Below, piece after piece: positions 58,864-64,000 of a stretch of DNA of 64,000 nucleotides; position 1 is the first letter of the stretch, and every line of letters starts with the position of its first letter. The position numbers and the translations under genes are program-made. The notes below the pieces were generated by a model, which saw only the letters and a program-made list of their open reading frames with translations, had not been told where the DNA came from and ran no database searches. This stretch comes from Gossypium raimondii (Eukaryota; Streptophyta; Magnoliopsida; Malvales; Malvaceae): the NCBI RefSeq assembly GCF_025698545.1, contig NC_068569.1, positions 1,364,001 to 1,428,000 of the forward strand, given 5' to 3'.

Positions 58864-61734
58864 TGTAACACCCCTATACCCGATCCGATCTCCGAGTCAA
58901 GGCATCAGGATGTCACATTCGTCGTCGGAGCAACTACTGAAAATTTAAGATCAATTTATCATATTATTTAATTAATATAGATCATTAACTAATTTTAGTA
59001 ATAATTGAATTTACAATAGAACTAATTATGAGTTAAATGAGCTCATTAAAACATCAATAATTGATCAAATGCCAAATTGTAAAGTTCATAAAGATTTTTG
59101 AATTGTCGTCGCGACGTTGGGGTTTCCACGACGTGACATGGCGAACTTATCATCGTGACGTCGTCTCCATTTTCCTACAAGTTTCACGCTTTATTTTTAT
59201 TTATTTATTTTATATCATTACCTGAACCGTATTCAGATGTCATAACCGCCACTTCATTCTACATATCATCCACTTATATCTATTTATAATCTCAAGTTCT
59301 CATAAAAACATGATATTCAACCAAAGATAACAAAGTTTATAAAATTAACACAAATATTAAAGTTTTACAAATAAAACCATTGGAGGACTTGCACTTGCAA
59401 AATTAGTTTACCCACATTATGTATATTTCATATTTATTTCTAAATTATGCCAATCAATTTATTTCTTCATAATATTTTAACAAAGAATTCAATATCATAT
59501 CAATTAACAATTATTTACTTGTTATTTTATCAAAACATACTCACATGTATTAATCATCCCATCACCTACAACCATTTCAAACATTTCAAATTCATCTACT
59601 ATATATATATTCCTATATTTTTTCTCCTCCTCCTCTCCATTCCACATCCTTTATATATATATATTTGTTAGAATCTTTAGCTTTTAGTATATAACATACT
59701 TATATGTAACATTATCTATAATTCCACTTTTTACTTATGTGTTTATATCAAAGTTGTTCACTTGAGTCATAGTTACTAAATTATTTATATCTTGAGCTAC
59801 AAAATTGAAATTAAGATCTGCTTGATGTTTTTAAAACTAGACTCAAATATATTTTTTCCATAAAATTTCAGAATTTATAATTTAGCCAACAAGTATAGTA
59901 AATTTTTCAAATTTGTCCCTGTTTTGCTACTTGACAGCTTCGACATTTTTTTACTAAAAATTAATTATCTCCTAGTACGGGGTTTGGATGATGTTTCTGT
60001 CTGTTTCTCTTAAAAATAGACTCATTAAGAATTTAAACATATAAATTTAAACCCCTAACCATTTTTTTTTACAATTTTTAATGATTTTTCAAAGTCAGAA
60101 TAGGAGAACCCAAAATCAATCGACATTGTCTCACAAAATTTATATATCTCATAATATGAAATTCTTTTGCTTACACGTTTCTTCTATGTAAAACTATACT
60201 CAATAGTCTTTAATCTCATACTTTAATTAACCTCTAATTAAATTTCTACAATTTTGGTGAATTTTCAAAGTCAAATTACTTCTACTACCCAAAACTGTTT
60301 TAATGCAAAATGTTGATAACTAAGTTTTAACACCTTCCTTTCATTTCTCTATAATATTTCCCATCACTTCCTCTTATTTTCCTTCACTAACATATTAAGA
60401 ACATAAAACCTTATATAAGAAAACTCTAATTTAACATCATTTTCATGTTTTTCAATAATATCAAACTTAAAAATATAATGAAATCTTGATGTTGTTACCT
60501 TGTGTATTGGATTACAAATCGAGAGAAATAGAGGATACGGTATAAAAACGCAAAAGAACTTTCACGACGGAAGTTATCCTATAGATATTGCATTCATGCC
60601 TGTTCGAAATGCAAATCATAGTATTCATTGTTATGGGAATGGTAATGAAAAACATGAGATACTTTTTCTAGAAATATGGACAAATGGAATTTTAACTCCG
60701 AAAGAAGCACTTCATGAAGCCTCTCGCAATTTGATTGATTGATTTATTCCTTTTCTACATGCAGAAGAAGAAAACTTACATTTAGAAAACAATCAACACA
60801 ATGTTACTTTACCTTTTTTTCCTTTTCATGATAGATTAGTTAAACTAACAAAAAAGAAAAAAGAAATAGCATTGAAATCGATTTTTATGGACCAATCAGA
60901 ATTGCCTCCCAGGATCTATAATTGTCTCAAAAAGTCCAATATACATATATTATTGGACCTTTTGAATATTGATTTCAAACTTTAACTTGATTTTCTCTCT
61001 CCTCCAACTTCCATTTTCTTGAATCCAAGGTGATTTTCTTATTCTCCATAGTCTCCTTATCTCTTTTCTCTCTTGGTGATTATGAAAATTCCTTGAAATT
61101 CTAGATGAAAATGGTGGATTTTTTATAGAAGGACCAAATTGTAAAGACAATAAAGTTTTCTTCTTCTCTCCCCCTCACTCACGTAGGAAAGATAGGAGGA
61201 TGCTCTCTTTTTTTTTTTCTTCTTCTTCTTTCTCTCCTTTTATATTGGCTATTTATAATAAAATATTAGTAAAATATCTCATTAAAATTATTGCCTTCTA
61301 GAGTTCTCTCTCTTTCTAATTGACCATTTTGCCCTTTATGATCTTTTAAAATTTCATCATTGAATCATCATTTAATTTGGTAAAATTGCAATTTAGTCCA
61401 TTATACTTTCTTTTCTTTTCTTTTCTCTTTCTTTTTTTGCTTATTCAATTTGGTCCTTATTAATCCATTTTCCTTAATTTCTAGATCCTTCTACCTTTAA
61501 GGTATTTGCACTATTGGTCTTACACTTCAACTTTTCCATATGTATACTTATGCCATAAAAATTTTCACATATTTACAATTTAGTTCATTCCTTAATTTAA
61601 TACATTATTTCTTACTTTTGATTTAACTTTCTTTTGATATCTTGCAACTTTCGTTTCATTGATCTTATACCTTTTTTTTTCCTCTAAGATTTTATCTTAT
61701 ATTATTTACTACAAAGGGTATTGAGGATGTTACA
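58864..61734 (-). mobile_element. Solo LTR of a gypsy-like retrotransposon, 2.9 kb
   Basis: It begins TGTAACACCCCTATACCCG and ends GAGGATGTTACA. It is flanked on both sides by TAAAT (58859-58863 and 61735-61739), a perfect 5-bp target duplication. Orientation is set by comparison with the LTR at 1-3166, with which it shares about 700 bases, and by its terminal GGGGTGTTACA (reverse complement of the left end), as in the LTRs ending at 38630 and 40416. No internal region or polyprotein is present, so it is a solo LTR. A plastid DNA fragment interrupts it at about 60497-60968. Confidence 0.85.
60497..60968 (+). pseudogene. rpoA: Plastid DNA insert: fragment of rpoA (plastid RNA polymerase alpha subunit)
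   Basis: The translation reads [40 protein letters not shown] and [16 protein letters not shown], then [16 protein letters not shown]. There is one in-frame TGA at 60739-60741 where plastid rpoA has Leu, and the frame continues [20 protein letters not shown] to [20 protein letters not shown]. This is the middle to C-terminal part of chloroplast rpoA, about 155 codons. Surrounding sequence on both sides is nuclear LTR, so this is plastid DNA transferred to the nucleus, possibly by way of the mitochondrion. Apart from the single stop the frame is intact, so the transfer is not very old. It has no start codon and cannot be functional. Confidence 0.92.
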
Positions 61735-61739
61735 TAAAT

Positions 61740-62124
61740 CAATACATAATACTAATACTACTAATAATAAGTAGCGAATAAATTTTGCGTTATTTTTAGT
61801 ATAAATTCAAATTTTGCGATTATTTTATGGTGATTCATTTTGGTAGTAATTTTTAAAAAAATTATGATAATCATTATAAAATATTTTTTAAAACACAAAA
61901 TAAATATCGAAATGGCTTATTTGCTTGAAATTTTTACGGTAATCCATTTTGGTATTTAATTTTTTGGATTATTGTGGTAAAAGAACTATATTTTACAAAT
62001 ATTGAAGATATGTTATGTAATAAAAATTATTGGGATAAAAATGAAAAATAAATAAATGAGATTGTTTTGAAAAAATATGTGTAAAAATATTAGTAATTCT
62101 TCAAAAAATAACGTAATGGTACAA
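61740..62124. other. Intergenic spacer
   Basis: AT-rich; no gene seen. Confidence 0.4.
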
Positions 62125-62355
62125 AATTCACCCTCCACCATTTAGACTATATTTTTGCATCAAAAAATACTAGTGTTGCTCATCCCTCTCCCTCCACCCT
62201 TAAAAAATATTTTTTTATACTGGTGCTGCCCATCTCTCCCCCTCCACCCTTAAAAAAATTATTTAAAAAAACACATAATTTTGTAATGATGTTTCAATTA
62301 TTGTGTCAGAAAAAACCATGGTGTCGCCCATCTCTCTCCCTCCACCCCTTGGAAC
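62125..62355. repeat. Degenerate repeats with CTCTCCCTCCACCC motif
   Basis: Four occurrences of a pyrimidine-rich motif (CACCCTCCACC; CATCCCTCTCCCTCCACCC; CATCTCTCCCCCTCCACCC; CATCTCTCTCCCTCCACCCC) lie near 62130, 62179, 62231 and 62328. The last three are preceded by TG(T/C)(C/T)GCC-like bases and separated by A/T-rich spacers of unequal length. Confidence 0.6.
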
Positions 62356-62439
62356 TGTTTCAAACACCCTATTTTGGTAAATAATGGTACTGGCATACCA
62401 TTTCAATGTTTACTTTTTTAATTTGTATTATACAGGAAA

Positions 62440-62910
62440 AAAAAAGCCCAATTTGGTTACTAAACTATTCAAAAGTTTTTATTCAAGTCATTAAGTTGTT
62501 AAGATTTTTTTAAAAGTTTTGCCAGTAAGCTCTAACGAATGATTCGACGATCAATACGGTGGATCAATACCCATCGATGAGTAGAATAACATATCTTAGA
62601 TCCAAGTCGATCTGACGGTCAGTATTGGAAATTGAAGAAAAAAGTTTTTTGAATTTTGGTTCACAGATTCGTGACGTCCAAAATTATTTTAAAAAAAACT
62701 AAAATGTAGAAGAGAAGTGGAATGAAATCTTTCCATTGGTGCAGGGAATGGGAACATAAAAACCATGTAGCATTAATTTTAACAGTCTAGTGGCTTAAAT
62801 GAAAACTTATGAATAGTTCAGTGATTAAATTGTAATTTTTTTAAAGTTAAGTGACCAAAATAAGAATTTACCCATGACTTAGTGTCTAATGGTGTAGTTT
62901 ACTCTTAATA
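62440..62910 (+). repeat. Another copy of the dispersed repeat found split at 35091/40495
   Basis: The right half (about 62800-62910, CAGTGATTAAATTGTAATTT to CTAATGGTGTAGTTTACTC) matches the rejoined flanks of the outer solo LTR. The left half begins GGTTACTAAACTATTCAAAAG and may be the other end of the same unit. No coding capacity. Confidence 0.5.
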
Positions 62911-62992
62911 AAACATGATTAATAGATTTTTTATGTAAAATTTAAACATTTTATTAAAATAGTATCTTAACTATAAATTATAATTTTAGGGA

Positions 62993-63660
62993 TTAATATG
63001 CAAAATTACCACTATACTTTAAATGGAAATTAAAAATACCACTATACTTTACTTTGATTGATATTTGTCACTGTTCTTATGAACTAGAGAGGAATTTACC
63101 ATTAAACTTTAACTTTATATTGAATTTTGTGCCTTTACTTTTATTTGATTGAATTTTACTACTAACGTTAAATTTTTATTAATTATTTAATTTTAAATTA
63201 AAATATTTTAAATAAAAATTTAATAAAATATTATTTTCATATTTTACTTCAGTATTTAACAATAATAAGTTAACTAATATAATATAATATTAAAATTAAA
63301 TAAAATGATTATTTTATAAAATAAACTTATTTTTTATATTATATGTATTTTTATTTTTCAAGTTTTATTTCATTAAATAAAAATTATAATTTAGTTTACT
63401 AATTTTTAATATATATGTTAAATTATTTATAATTATTAAAATAAAATATTTAAAAGAATTTAATTAAAAAATCAAAGTTAATGGAAAATTTTAATAAAAT
63501 TTAAAGCTTAGTGATAAAATTCAATCACATAAGAGTTAAATGATAGATTTACTTATAATTTTAAAATATAATGGCAAATATCAATGAAAACAAATTATAA
63601 TGATAAATTTCAATATTCACCTATATAATATGATGACATATTTGAACTTTAACCCTAACT
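62993..63660. mobile_element. MITE-like element with long inverted ends
   Basis: The left arm (CACTATACTTTACTTTGATTG, then GATTGAATTTTACTACTAACG) matches the reverse-complemented right arm (CATTATAATTTGTTTTCATTG, then GATTGAATTTTATCACTAAGC) for about 170 bases. The centre is AT-rich. Borders are approximate. Confidence 0.55.
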
Positions 63661-64000
63661 TTTATAACTAATTTTACTAAAATTTGTAAGAATAAGTTGT
63701 TATTAAAAGTAATTTAGCAAATATTTTAAAATTTGTTAAAAGAAAATATTTGATGCACCGTCAAGTATAAAGTTAATGCTCTATCAATAAATAATAAGAT
63801 GACACATTGTCACTAATGTAAAATAAAAAAATATTGAAGGGTTTAAAATAAATATAAATAATTTTATAATTATTAAACATAAATAAACATAATAAAAGCA
63901 TCGAATTGAAACACTAAACTTAAAACCCAAAATTACAAACTTAAAAGAAAAATAAAATAATGACAATTAATATTTAATAAATTTATTTATATTTATATTT
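63661..64000. other. Intergenic spacer to the window end
   Basis: AT-rich; no gene or paired repeat seen. Confidence 0.4.

Noticed and set aside
59447-59671. 74-codon open frame in the solo LTR
   Set aside because: Low-complexity Ile/Tyr/Leu-rich translation of AT-rich LTR sequence.
1-64000. CRISPR arrays, bacterial operons or phage-like defence systems
   Set aside because: The window is a plant nuclear genome; the tandem arrays seen are LTR-internal, with degenerate units and no repeat-spacer pattern.

Overview
This window is plant nuclear DNA, AT-rich and dominated by intergenic repeats. Every gene has introns with plant-type splice signals, the tRNAs are eukaryotic, and the repeats include LTR retrotransposons, LINE debris, hAT, Harbinger and Mutator-like elements and many small inverted-repeat elements. 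The protein sequences fit a eudicot. The style of the LTRs (ends TGTAACA/TGTTACA, clusters of CACACGGGCGTGTG-type palindromes) resembles cotton (Gossypium, Malvaceae). That genus call is my inference and was not tested by any search.

Layout. 1-7.5 kb is retroelement sequence: a minus-strand LTR running off the left edge, inserted in an older LTR, then a third LTR-like block and further repeat. 7.9-8.9 kb is a foldback element. 11.7-14.0 kb holds a five-exon minus-strand gene for a Gag1-like clamp (DUF4050) protein. 17.4-19.8 kb is a Harbinger-type element with TTA target duplications that carries a captured, broken piece of an arginyl-tRNA synthetase gene. 22.3-22.9 kb is a two-exon gene for a small single-pass membrane protein. 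26.3-29.0 kb is a nine-exon TBC-domain Rab-GAP gene. 29.6-30.3 kb holds an orphan last exon. 31.9-32.6 kb is a SHINE/WIN-type AP2/ERF transcription factor.

35.1-40.5 kb is a three-level nest: a solo LTR inside another solo LTR inside a small dispersed repeat, with target duplications readable for both LTRs. 41.8-43.6 kb is a long-TIR foldback element and 44.1-44.8 kb a non-autonomous hAT element. 47.1-49.6 kb is an SPX1/2-type phosphate-sensing gene with two PHR1-binding motifs just upstream. It is followed by LINE reverse-transcriptase debris, tRNA-Glu(CTC), a class III peroxidase gene, tRNA-Ser(GCT) and LINE RNase H debris. From 54.7 kb on there are nested MITEs, an inverted second copy of the hAT element, and a solo LTR (58.9-61.7 kb) into which a piece of plastid rpoA has been inserted.

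The six protein genes do not form a pathway. SPX (phosphate signalling), SHINE-type AP2 (cuticle) and the peroxidase (cell wall/apoplast) are ordinary single plant genes separated by transposon-filled spacers. Exon boundaries were set by hand from splice sites and reading-frame continuity; all six coding sequences close without frameshift. Two introns, in the Gag1-like and TBC genes, use GC rather than GT donors.
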